Below are positions 19,833 to 27,448 of a DNA stretch of 64,000 nt, one piece after another (the stretch's first letter is position 1; each line of letters begins with the position of its first letter). The notes under the pieces are model-generated. The model was not told the origin of the DNA and made no database searches. It was given only the letters and a program-made list of their open reading frames with translations. Location: contig NZ_MDGM01000012.1 in the NCBI RefSeq assembly GCF_002742285.1, positions 372,001 through 436,000 on the forward strand, read 5' to 3'. The stretch comes from Paramylibacter kogurei. Lineage in GTDB: Bacteria; Pseudomonadota; Alphaproteobacteria; Rhodobacterales; Rhodobacteraceae. The position numbers and the translations under genes were made by a program.

Positions 19833-20807
19833 TTAACCAAGGCTCACACTCGCGGCACTTTCTGGTAATTCTTCGTCAAAACAACGTTGGTAGAATTCCG
19901 CAACGGTTTCGCGTTCCAATTCGTCACATTTGTTTAAAAATGTTAAACGGAAGGCAAAGCCAACATCGTTGAAAATTTCCAAGTTCTGCGCCCATGCAAT
20001 CACGGTACGGGGCGACATCACGGTGGAAATATCGCCGTTCATGAATGATGCGCGGGTCAAATCGGCAACCGTCACCATACGCCCGATGATTTCACGATCA
20101 AGCGTTGGGTTTTTCGCCGCGACGATATCTGTTTCGGCATCATGGGGCAGGTAATTCAACGTGGACACCAATGACCAACGGTCCATCTGACCTTGGTTAA
20201 TTTGTTGCGTGCCGTGGTACAAACCCGTGGTATCGCCCAAACCAACCGTATTGGCGGTGGCGAACAGGCGGAAATATTTATGGGGTGTGATCACTTGGTT
20301 TTGGTCAAGCAATGTTAATTTACCATCCACTTCCAAAACACGCTGGATCACGAACATCACATCTGCACGACCCGCGTCATATTCATCAAACACAATCGCC
20401 ACAGGATTGCGCAGCGCCCAAGGCAAGATACCTTCTTGGAATTCGGTAACTTGCTTGCCGTCTTTAAGTTTGATCGCATCCTTGCCGATCAAATCAATAC
20501 GGCTGATGTGGCTGTCCAAGTTCACGCGCACACAGGGCCAGTTCAGACGTGCGGCAACCTGTTCGATATGGGTTGATTTACCCGTGCCGTGATACCCTTG
20601 GATCATCACGCGACGATTGCGTGCAAACCCTGCCAAAATCGCCAATGTTGTATCGCGATCGAATTGATAGGTGCTGTCGATTTCTGGCACACGGTCAGAA
20701 CCGTCATCAAACCCTTTGACAACCATATCGGTGTCGATGCCAAACACATCGCGCACTGAAATGTCTTTTGTTGGCTCTGTCATCATTTGAAGGTTCCCGT
20801 CTGCCAT
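19833..20807 (-). CDS. cobS: Cobaltochelatase subunit CobS
   Basis: The AAA+ ATPase subunit of cobaltochelatase, which works with CobT as a MoxR/VWA-type chaperone pair on CobN. I start at 20807 (MADGNLQMM, 324 aa) because an AGGAA site precedes it. The frame opens 12 codons earlier but without a better site. Visible are the Walker A loop [10 protein letters not shown], the Walker B region [19 protein letters not shown] and the sensor stretch [14 protein letters not shown]. It is followed on the same strand by the lipoprotein gene and cobT. Confidence 0.95.
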   Translation of the reverse strand: MADGNLQMMTEPTKDISVRDVFGIDTDMVVKGFDDGSDRVPEIDSTYQFDRDTTLAILAGFARNRRVMIQGYHGTGKSTHIEQVAARLNWPCVRVNLDSHISRIDLIGKDAIKLKDGKQVTEFQEGILPWALRNPVAIVFDEYDAGRADVMFVIQRVLEVDGKLTLLDQNQVITPHKYFRLFATANTVGLGDTTGLYHGTQQINQGQMDRWSLVSTLNYLPHDAETDIVAAKNPTLDREIIGRMVTVADLTRASFMNGDISTVMSPRTVIAWAQNLEIFNDVGFAFRLTFLNKCDELERETVAEFYQRCFDEELPESAASVSLG

Positions 20808-20954
20808 GATCTGATTCCTGAATATGCGTAAAAAACTGTTCACTCCCTAGTGAAACATAACGCGATGGAATTCAAGGGATAGGGGGGAGTTTTCGGTTTT
20901 GTAAGCAAAGCATGGGAAATGTGAAACTTAATAATCCATATGCGCGGTTGCCAA

Positions 20955-20998
20955 TAAAACAAAACCCCGCTGGTTTGTCCAAGCGGGGTGTTGTTTTT
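20955..20998 (-). terminator. Terminator after the DnaJ-domain gene
   Basis: A GC-rich hairpin, ACCCCGCT at 20964-20971 pairing with AGCGGGGT at 20982-20989, is flanked by A/T-rich tracts on both sides. In the minus direction it lies 26 bases after the DnaJ gene stop and is followed by TTTTGTTTTA, so it should end that transcript before cobS. The plus side also has a T tract, but no plus-strand gene needs it. Confidence 0.8.
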
Positions 20999-21014
20999 TG
21001 ATATGGGGTCAGCG

Positions 21015-21650
21015 TTATTTAAATGAACGGCTGTCTTTGATTTGATCCCATGCCCAGACGACCTCTTGTAATTGGTCCTCGTGGGAACGATCACCACCGT
21101 TCAAATCGGGGTGCAGGGTTTTGATCAATTGTTTATATTGTTTGCGCACTTCGGCCTTGGTCCAACTGTCCTTGGCTTCCAATATTTCGATAGCTTTGCG
21201 CTCGGCGGCGGGCAGGCGGCGTGAACCACCCAATGCGTTGCCGCGCCCTGGATTTTGCGTGGCATTTGCACCCAACACTTCGTGCGGGTCTTCGATGCCC
21301 AAACGCTCCCAAGCGCGTTGTTCGGCTGTTTTTTGGCCAAATGGTTTTGTGCCACGTTCCCAAACACGGTCTGCAGCGAATTGTTTTTCCATTTCTTCTT
21401 GTGAATGGCTTTCAAAGAAATTCCATTTTTGGTTGAACTGGCGGATATGCGTTAAACAATACCAGCGGAATTCTTCCAGATTGTCTGGGTTCAATGGCGC
21501 GCGGTATTTTCCCGCTTCTTCACAATCGGGATGTTGACAGGCACGTGTCGATGTTTCAGATGCGCCAGACATGCCACGACGGCCTTTTTTGCGTCGTTTT
21601 TTATCGGCGGAAACGGAAATGTCGAAATTAAAGGGGGAATTATCTGACAT
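21015..21650 (-). CDS. DnaJ-domain protein
   Basis: A 211-residue cytoplasmic protein whose last 65 residues form a J domain with the HPD tripeptide (KTLHPDLNGGD) that stimulates Hsp70 ATPase. The N-terminal part is basic and carries two cysteines and a histidine in ACQHPDCEEAGKYRAP. A conserved W-x-C-L-x-H pattern follows (FRWYCLTHIRQFN) and may bind a metal. This architecture recurs next to cobS and bolA in Rhodobacterales. The client is unknown. It is divergent from bolA with a 93-base gap and has its own terminator. Confidence 0.85.
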   Translation of the reverse strand: MSDNSPFNFDISVSADKKRRKKGRRGMSGASETSTRACQHPDCEEAGKYRAPLNPDNLEEFRWYCLTHIRQFNQKWNFFESHSQEEMEKQFAADRVWERGTKPFGQKTAEQRAWERLGIEDPHEVLGANATQNPGRGNALGGSRRLPAAERKAIEILEAKDSWTKAEVRKQYKQLIKTLHPDLNGGDRSHEDQLQEVVWAWDQIKDSRSFK

Positions 21651-21743
21651 GGGTGTTTATTCTCTTTGCGACTCGGACAAGAGACTTTAACCAAAAACAG
21701 CGGTTTTCCAAGGGGTCATTCGCGTTATTTAGGAAAAATTTCA

Positions 21744-22007
21744 ATGCTTGAACAAATCAGATCAAAATTAGACGCAGCATTTGTGCCAAAGGTATTAGAA
21801 GTGCGCGACGATAGCGAAGATCACCGTGGCCATGCAGGATACCGCGAAGGTGGCAATACACATTTTAGCGTAAAGATCCGCGCCGCCGCATTTGACGGGC
21901 AAAGCCGTGTTGCCCAACAGCGTGCAATTTATGCACAACTTAAGCAAGAGTTCGCAGATGGGCTGCACGCGCTCGCATTGGATGTGGGCGGGGCTGACGC
22001 GCCTTAA
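21744..22007 (+). CDS. bolA: BolA family protein
   Basis: An 87-residue protein with the BolA fold: an N-terminal helix (MLEQIRSKLDAAF), the strand VLEVRDDSEDHRGH, and the HFSVKIRAAAFDG stretch. A helix with SRVAQQRAIYAQL and the C-terminal HALALDV strand complete it. BolA proteins pair with monothiol glutaredoxins in iron-sulfur trafficking; no glutaredoxin gene is nearby. The frame is open further 5', but the ATG at 21744 follows an AGGAA site. Its stop is shared with the convergent DUF4177 gene through TTAA. Confidence 0.88.
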   Translation: MLEQIRSKLDAAFVPKVLEVRDDSEDHRGHAGYREGGNTHFSVKIRAAAFDGQSRVAQQRAIYAQLKQEFADGLHALALDVGGADAP

Positions 22008-22438
22008 TCTTTGGCGATGTTTTCCACGGTTTCGCTTACGGTTTCAACCGCATCCTCAACCACGTCTTCGACGGTTTCTTCAACGGCTGTGGCCTTTGGC
22101 TCAATGCGTTGATTTGGCTCTGGCTTGGGTTTGGGGCGGAAAAATGATCCGCGTTTGTCCAATGTGCTTGGTGTTTCAGATGGTGTTTCCAAAACCTCTG
22201 CATCGCTTGCTTTGCGAAACACCAATACGTTTTGAAATGTTTCAACCTTGCGCCGTGTGATGCCAACGCGTTCAACAGATGGCAAAGATTCAGCGCGGAT
22301 ATATTCCCAACCTTCAGCCGCCAATTCGTTGATTGCGGTTTCCAAACCATTGGCAAAACGCCCTGCGATGCCTTTGGCACCTTTGGCGCGTTTGCCATGT
22401 GCGGGCGCTGGAATAACTTTGTAAATAAACGAGCCCAT
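22004..22438 (-). CDS. DUF4177 domain protein
   Basis: From the ATG at 22438, preceded by AAGGGGAAA, this encodes 144 residues. The first 80 residues form a DUF4177-type unit: a Y-K-V strand (FIYKVIPAP), a helix, then LAAEGWEYIRAESLP and a final FQNVLVFRK strand. The rest is a low-complexity tail: proline/lysine-rich (FFRPKPKPEPN) and then an acidic VEETVEDVVEDAVETVSETVE repeat that looks helical. Function is unknown. It ends against bolA by a shared TTAA. Confidence 0.72.
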   Translation of the reverse strand: MGSFIYKVIPAPAHGKRAKGAKGIAGRFANGLETAINELAAEGWEYIRAESLPSVERVGITRRKVETFQNVLVFRKASDAEVLETPSETPSTLDKRGSFFRPKPKPEPNQRIEPKATAVEETVEDVVEDAVETVSETVENIAKD

Positions 22439-22483
22439 CAATTTCCCCTTGGTCTGCAATCTTTGACGTGAATGAACGCTAGA

Positions 22484-22497
22484 TACCCATATGGGTA
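22484..22497. promoter_or_regulatory. 14-base perfect palindrome TACCCATATGGGTA
   Basis: A perfect 14-base inverted repeat without spacer sits 46 bases before the DUF4177 start in the gap shared with the divergent bestrophin gene. It has the form of a dimeric regulator site. No regulator gene is adjacent and I do not recognise the motif. The rest of this 225-base gap shows nothing else that I can assign. Confidence 0.35.
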
Positions 22498-22663
22498 AGA
22501 TTCGTCCATCTTAAAGGGTTTGGCGCGAATTCGGCATAAAAACGTGGCGAAAATGCAAAAACAGCCGCATTTCGCCCGCATGTGGCACATTGATCCCAGC
22601 GCAAGCGTTTGATCTTTGATGATACATCTGGCACTGCTTGCAAAACTCAAAGGATATACAGCC

Positions 22664-23560
22664 ATGATTATGCGCGACTACCCTTCGTCATTTCAGTTGT
22701 TTTTCATTTTGAAAGGCTCTGTGATCCCGAAAATCTATGGCAAGATTATCGGCGTTGCGGTGTTATCCATCGCGGTTTTACTGGTGGATCAATTGTTGTG
22801 GGAATTGCCGCATGTTTCCATCGGCGCGATGGGGATTTTTGGTGTCGCGCTTTCGCTATTTTTGGGGTTTCGCAACAATGCCGCCTATGACCGTTGGTGG
22901 GAGGCACGCAAATTATGGGGCAATATGATTGCAGATATTCGCAATCTTGGCCGCAGCCTGACCATATTCATGCCAGACAGCACCAAACATCGCGAAATCC
23001 TTTCGCTTGCCGTGGCATTCGCGCATCTGCACCGAGGATTTTTGCGCGGCGTGGACGCAAGCGACGCGGTCACCCCTTGGATTGGTGCGGATTTGGCAAA
23101 ATCTCTGAGCGCACGCAAAAACCCAGCCAATGCCGCATTGAATGAATTGTCACAAAAAATCAAAGATGATCAAAGCCTGAGCGGATTTGGCCAACTTAAA
23201 ATCGCAGAGCTTTTGTTATCCTTGGGCGCATCACAAGCGGGGTGCGAACGCATTGTCACAACGCCGCTGCCGTATGTTTATTCATTGTTGGTGCGGCGCA
23301 CGACATATCTGTATTGCGGATTGTTGCCATTTGCACTGATTGAATCAACGGGGTGGTTCGCACCGTTTTTTTCCGCTGTTGTCGCCTATGTTTTCTTTGG
23401 GCTACAAGCGGTGACAAATGAATTGGAATTGCCGTTTCGCCATGTGCAAAACGGATTGGCGCTGGATGCGATGTGTCGCACGATTGAAATATCGGTTTGT
23501 GAAACGCTTGATCTTGATCCACCTGCCGATTGGGCGGTGGTTGATCATGTGCTGACATGA
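22664..23560 (+). CDS. Bestrophin family channel protein
   Basis: A membrane protein of 298 residues. I start at the ATG at 22664, nine bases after AAAGGA. Family features are the N-terminal YPSSFQLFFILKGSVIPKIYGK segment and a membrane segment, then the strongly conserved FRNNAAYDRWWEARKLWGNM stretch. TTYLYCGLLPFALIESTGW is followed by the last membrane part and GLQAVTNELELPF. Bacterial bestrophins are pentameric ion channels of uncertain physiological role. It is convergent with gatB, with a hairpin between them. Confidence 0.9.
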   Translation: MIMRDYPSSFQLFFILKGSVIPKIYGKIIGVAVLSIAVLLVDQLLWELPHVSIGAMGIFGVALSLFLGFRNNAAYDRWWEARKLWGNMIADIRNLGRSLTIFMPDSTKHREILSLAVAFAHLHRGFLRGVDASDAVTPWIGADLAKSLSARKNPANAALNELSQKIKDDQSLSGFGQLKIAELLLSLGASQAGCERIVTTPLPYVYSLLVRRTTYLYCGLLPFALIESTGWFAPFFSAVVAYVFFGLQAVTNELELPFRHVQNGLALDAMCRTIEISVCETLDLDPPADWAVVDHVLT

Positions 23561-23563
23561 ATG

Positions 23564-23587
23564 GGGCGCAAAGTTTCCCTTGCGCCC
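23564..23587. terminator. Hairpin between convergent bestrophin and gatB genes
   Basis: An 8-base perfect stem, GGGCGCAA at 23564-23571 and TTGCGCCC at 23580-23587, with an 8-base loop lies in the 36-base gap between the two stop codons. T tracts are poor on both sides, so it may be a weak bidirectional terminator. Confidence 0.5.
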
Positions 23588-23596
23588 GATTTCAAC

Positions 23597-25108
23597 TTAA
23601 TCTTGTAGCTTTTTCGCGACGATTTCATTCACCGCTTTGGGGTTGGCTTTGCCACCCGTGGCTTTCATCACTTGGCCCACGAACCAACCCGCCAATTTGG
23701 GGTTTTGTTTCGCTTTTTCGACCTGTGCGGGATTATCCGCGATGATTTGATCCACGGCGGTTTCAATCGCGCCCGTATCCGTCACCTGTTTCATGCCGCG
23801 CTCTTCTACGATTTTCGCAGGGTCGCCGCCTTCGTTCCAGACAATTTCAAACAGGTCCTTGCCGATTTTACCGCTGATTTCATCTTTGGCGATCAGATCA
23901 AGGATACCGCCCAATTGATCGGCGGAAATCGGGCTGTCTTTGATGGTCAGCTCGGCTTTGTTCAAACGGCCAAACAATTCGTTAATCACCCAGTTCGCCG
24001 CCTGTTTGCCATCGCGCCCTTGTGCGACCTCTTCGAAATAGGCCGCATCGCGGACATCGGCGGTTAACACCGATGCGTCATATTCGGTCATGCCAAATTC
24101 GGTCACAAACCGTGCCTTTTTCGCGTCGGGCAATTCGGGCAAGGATGCTTTGATTTCATCGACCCATGATTGTTCAATCACCAATGGCAACAAATCAGGG
24201 CAGGGGAAATAACGATAATCCTGCGCTTCTTCCTTGGAGCGCATGGAACGGGTTTCGTTTTTATCCGCATCATACAGGCGTGTTTCTTGGTCGATGGTAC
24301 CGCCGTCTTCCAGAATGGCGATTTGGCGGCGTGCCTCGTAATCAATCGCGGCTTGGATGAAACGCATGGAATTCATGTTTTTCAATTCACAGCGTGTGCC
24401 CAGATGTGAAAAATCACCGGTTTCGCGGTATTTTTCATATTGGCCAGCGGGGCAGACGGATACGTTCACATCCGCACGCATATTGCCGTTTTGCATATTG
24501 CCATCACATGTCCCCAAATAACGCAGGATCTGGCGCATCTTTGTCAGATATGCCGCCGCTTCTTCGGGGCCACGAATATCGGGCATGGAAACGATTTCCA
24601 TCAATGCCACACCCGTGCGGTTCAAATCCACAAACGACATGTTCGGGTCCATGTCATGCACTGATTTACCTGCGTCTTGTTCCAGATGGATGCGTTCCAC
24701 ACGCACATTGCGCGCAACACCAGGTTCCATATCAACCAGAATTTCACCTTCGCCAACAATCGGGTGGTAAAGCTGTGAAATTTGATAACCTTGGGGAAGG
24801 TCTGGGTAAAAATAGTTTTTGCGATCAAAGGCAGAATATAGATTAATCGCAGCCTTAATGCCCAACCCCGTGCGCACGGCCTGTTCCACGCAAAATTCAT
24901 TGATTACGGGCAACATGCCGGGCATGGCGGCATCAACGAAGGATACGTTTGAATTGGGCTCTGCGCCAAATTCGGTTGATGCACCTGAAAACAATTTCGC
25001 CTTTGATGCGACCTGTGCGTGGACTTCCATCCCGATCACCAATTCCCAGTCGCCTTTGGCGCCGGAAATGACTTTGGGTTTGGGTTCTGTATAGGCAAGG
25101 TCAAGCAT
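23597..25108 (-). CDS. gatB: Asp-tRNA(Asn)/Glu-tRNA(Gln) amidotransferase subunit B
   Basis: The tRNA-binding kinase subunit of the GatCAB amidotransferase, which converts Glu-tRNA(Gln) or Asp-tRNA(Asn) to the amidated form. The start at 25108 ([10 protein letters not shown]) gives 503 residues, the usual size. Visible are [10 protein letters not shown], the cradle-domain region with [14 protein letters not shown] and a [14 protein letters not shown] stretch. [14 protein letters not shown] follows, and the C-terminal YqeY-like tail includes [17 protein letters not shown]. The frame is open 50 codons upstream but without family similarity. Confidence 0.96.
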   Translation of the reverse strand: MLDLAYTEPKPKVISGAKGDWELVIGMEVHAQVASKAKLFSGASTEFGAEPNSNVSFVDAAMPGMLPVINEFCVEQAVRTGLGIKAAINLYSAFDRKNYFYPDLPQGYQISQLYHPIVGEGEILVDMEPGVARNVRVERIHLEQDAGKSVHDMDPNMSFVDLNRTGVALMEIVSMPDIRGPEEAAAYLTKMRQILRYLGTCDGNMQNGNMRADVNVSVCPAGQYEKYRETGDFSHLGTRCELKNMNSMRFIQAAIDYEARRQIAILEDGGTIDQETRLYDADKNETRSMRSKEEAQDYRYFPCPDLLPLVIEQSWVDEIKASLPELPDAKKARFVTEFGMTEYDASVLTADVRDAAYFEEVAQGRDGKQAANWVINELFGRLNKAELTIKDSPISADQLGGILDLIAKDEISGKIGKDLFEIVWNEGGDPAKIVEERGMKQVTDTGAIETAVDQIIADNPAQVEKAKQNPKLAGWFVGQVMKATGGKANPKAVNEIVAKKLQD

Positions 25109-25495
25109 GTGCGAAATCCGTCTGAATGTTCCGGCTGTAAGTGTCGTGTGGTTTTTACGCAAACACAGCAAGATGGGCAAGGGGATTGAACGCGATATCA
25201 CCGTGCGCAGGTGTAACGCGATATTCACGCATAAATGGGATAACTTCTGCGACGTCAAATTCGTGGTTCAGGTCTGTTTTGGGCAATTCCCCATCACAGA
25301 TATCCAGCAAATCACATGTGGCCCCAAATCTGGGGAAAGTCGCGGTTCACACCCGCAATGGATCGGTTTTACACACCGTCTGGCAAACCCGCATTGGCGG
25401 CGCCGTCAAATTACCAAAGTGCGAAAATATGCACGCAACCCTCGGTGGCCACCGCGCCATCGGGGCGTTTGTGCTGCATGGGTGAAAATACGCAT
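25109..25495 (-). other. 387-base gap; possible decayed coding sequence
   Basis: This stretch between gatB and the DMSP-lyase-like gene holds no gene I can name. On the minus strand, bases 25346 to 25155 read as 63 stop-free codons with protein-like composition and codon choice matching the neighbours (for example DLLDICDGELPKT and [12 protein letters not shown]), ending in TAA. There is no start codon, and a TGA lies directly upstream in frame. Upstream fragments in another frame (HKRPDGAVATEGCVH) also look coding but are cut by stops. The simplest reading is a gene remnant damaged by frameshift and nonsense changes. A chance open frame or a promoter region for gatB remains possible. Confidence 0.3.
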
Positions 25496-26095
25496 CTATC
25501 CCGTCAGGTGGAATTTGTCATACCCAATATCACCCGTCCAACGCCACGCGGCGATAATCGGATCATCTTTGGTGACACTGGCATGGGGAATATTTGATGG
25601 GTGATGAATGATCGCACCGGTTTCGTGCAATTGTGCCTTTTCCCCTTGTTTTTGCCAGTAACAGCGCCCGCCCAGAATAATCATGGATTCCTCGGCGGCG
25701 TGATTGCGTGCAACGTAATTCAGGTTGGGGGATTGGACAAATAAACCCACACGGACTTTTTCGCAAAATATCATGCCATCGGGGCCAATCAATTCGGCCG
25801 TGGCCATGTTATTGGCAATTTCGGGCGGGATGCGCCCATCGGATAATCCCGACCAATGCCAATCAATATAGGGTAAAACTGTTTTGATTTTTTCACATAT
25901 GGGATGGGGGTTGATCGACAGCGCGGTTTGGATCGTTTCAGACAAGATTTGATGCGACGGGGGCAGCGGCGTGTGGCTTTTGGCGCTGATCGTGCGCAAT
26001 GCCAATGCGGCGTCATGCCCGCCTGATTTTTGTTCGCTATCGAATAGTTCCGCTAGATCCGCCAAGAGATCGTAGAAAACCTTGTAAACAGTCAT
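25496..26095 (-). CDS. DMSP-lyase-like cupin protein with altered active site
   Basis: A 199-residue protein starting at the ATG at 26095 behind AAGGAG. The C-terminal half is a cupin of the dimethylsulfoniopropionate lyase type (DddQ/DddL group), seen in NHAAEESMIILGGRCYW, IIHHPSNIPHA and AAWRWTGDIG. By my memory of DddQ, the metal and catalytic set is Tyr120, His123, His125, Glu129, Tyr131 and His163. Here the equally spaced residues are Y127, R130, H132, E136, M138 and H171. Two positions differ, including the proposed catalytic base Tyr131. Family membership is fairly clear; lyase activity on DMSP is doubtful. No other DMSP genes are nearby. Confidence 0.7.
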   Translation of the reverse strand: MTVYKVFYDLLADLAELFDSEQKSGGHDAALALRTISAKSHTPLPPSHQILSETIQTALSINPHPICEKIKTVLPYIDWHWSGLSDGRIPPEIANNMATAELIGPDGMIFCEKVRVGLFVQSPNLNYVARNHAAEESMIILGGRCYWQKQGEKAQLHETGAIIHHPSNIPHASVTKDDPIIAAWRWTGDIGYDKFHLTG

Positions 26096-26148
26096 CACTC
26101 TTCTCCTTGATAGATCGAGTGTAGCACAGTTTGCGTTGATTCTCGCCG

Positions 26149-26676
26149 CTAAAGTTTCAGGGCGCGTTTGATGTCATCCAGCGCATCGCGCTGACGATCG
26201 CTTAATGTGCTGTTGGCTGCGTTCATTGTGTCATTGATCAGGGTTAACAATGGTTCAAACGCTGGCGTGCCCTCTAATTTATACAAACGGCGCGTGATAC
26301 GGGTGATGGCGCCGCTTGGGCTTTGACATTGATCCGATAACCAGCGCCCCAAAACGGCCAGTTCTTCGGCGCTGGTGTGATCCAGATCGAATTTTGATTG
26401 CAACTGAACCAAAAAATGATCGCGCTGATCGGCGGTGGGTAAATTGTCCAATTCCAAAAACGCGGTGGCAATGGCGGCGATGGCAACATTGCCATCATCT
26501 AGCCCCTCGACAGGGTGCACATTCATTTTGCGTTTAAACCCAAATCGACGCGCCGCAAGACGTACATCATTGGCCACATCCATCAATTCGCTTGCCATAT
26601 GTGCGGCATTTCTTGCACGCATCACGTAAAAATAAAGCGCGCCTGCAATGGCCAGTAACCCCAAAATAATATGCAT
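26149..26676 (-). CDS. Conserved-looking hypothetical protein with N-terminal membrane anchor
   Basis: A 175-residue protein (ATG at 26676 after AGGGGGTT; another ATG lies one codon upstream). The first 18 residues form a membrane segment (IILGLLAIAGALYFYVM), and the rest is a soluble, helix-rich domain. That domain has a conserved look: DVRLAARRFGFKRK, then AIAAIATAFLELDNLPT and LAVLGRWLSDQC. The middle resembles the general pattern of TerB-like helical domains (a basic helix, then D-x-x-x-x-AxAAIA), but I cannot confirm that. It is divergent from the histidine phosphatase gene. No function is proposed. Confidence 0.65.
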   Translation of the reverse strand: MHIILGLLAIAGALYFYVMRARNAAHMASELMDVANDVRLAARRFGFKRKMNVHPVEGLDDGNVAIAAIATAFLELDNLPTADQRDHFLVQLQSKFDLDHTSAEELAVLGRWLSDQCQSPSGAITRITRRLYKLEGTPAFEPLLTLINDTMNAANSTLSDRQRDALDDIKRALKL

Positions 26677-26790
26677 CATAACCCCCTGTAAACAATGCAA
26701 ACACATTGGTGCGAAACACGGCGTTTTGCAACCACGTTGAACATTTTTTCAATTGGCGTTATCCCAACAAGAACACCACGGGGGCAGGAT

Positions 26791-27444
26791 ATGAACGAAA
26801 TCACAATCATTCGCCACGGTCAGGCCAATTCGGCCGCCAAGGACGAAGCATCATATGATCGCCTGTCCGATCTGGGGCATGTTCAGGCGGGCTGGCTCGG
26901 CGAATATGTGAAATCGCGCAACAGCTTTGATCACATCGTTTCAGGTGGCATGAAACGCCAAATCCAAACCGCACAGGGCATGGCGCTCGCCGATGTGCCC
27001 CACACGATTGATCCGCGTTTGAATGAATTGGATTATTTCGGCCTTGCGGGCAGTTTGAATAAAATCCACGGCATTGCATTGCCAAATGATCCCGCCAGTT
27101 TTACCGAACATGTGCCCCATGTTTTACACCATTGGCGCGATGATGCGGTGTGCGATGAACTTGAAAGCTATGCTGATTTTTGCGCACGGATCATGGCGGC
27201 GATGCAGGACATTAATGCCATGTCAGGGCGCGTGGGTGTGGTCAGCTCTACAGGGGTGATTGCAACGCTTGGTGCGATGGCTCTTGGGCTTGATGCGATG
27301 ACACATGCGCGGATGTTTTTGCGTGTGCGCCACACATCCATGCATAAATTCACGCTTGATCCTGACGGGGTGCATTTGGTGCAATATGGCGCGACCCCGC
27401 ATTTAGATTTTGCCGATCGCGCCCATGCCAGAACCCATATTTAG
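26791..27444 (+). CDS. Histidine phosphatase superfamily protein
   Basis: A 217-residue protein beginning MNEITIIRHGQANS, with the phosphohistidine motif R-H-G at residues 8-10. ATG 26791 follows GGGGGCAGG. ASYDRLSDLGHVQAGWLGEYV is the usual second block, and SGGMKRQIQTAQ carries the second arginine. The later block that usually holds the second catalytic histidine (V-x-H-G-G) reads VVSSTGVIATLG, so the histidine is not present at that place. Substrate is unknown. It is convergent with pepN, with four bases between stops. Confidence 0.8.
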   Translation: MNEITIIRHGQANSAAKDEASYDRLSDLGHVQAGWLGEYVKSRNSFDHIVSGGMKRQIQTAQGMALADVPHTIDPRLNELDYFGLAGSLNKIHGIALPNDPASFTEHVPHVLHHWRDDAVCDELESYADFCARIMAAMQDINAMSGRVGVVSSTGVIATLGAMALGLDAMTHARMFLRVRHTSMHKFTLDPDGVHLVQYGATPHLDFADRAHARTHI

Positions 27445-27448
27445 GCAG

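Noticed and set aside
25107-25604. 165-codon plus-strand open frame across the gatB upstream gap
   Set aside because: Its composition is rich in Arg and Trp as expected for antisense sequence. It runs into the DMSP-lyase-like gene and has no ribosome site; the minus strand gives the more protein-like reading.
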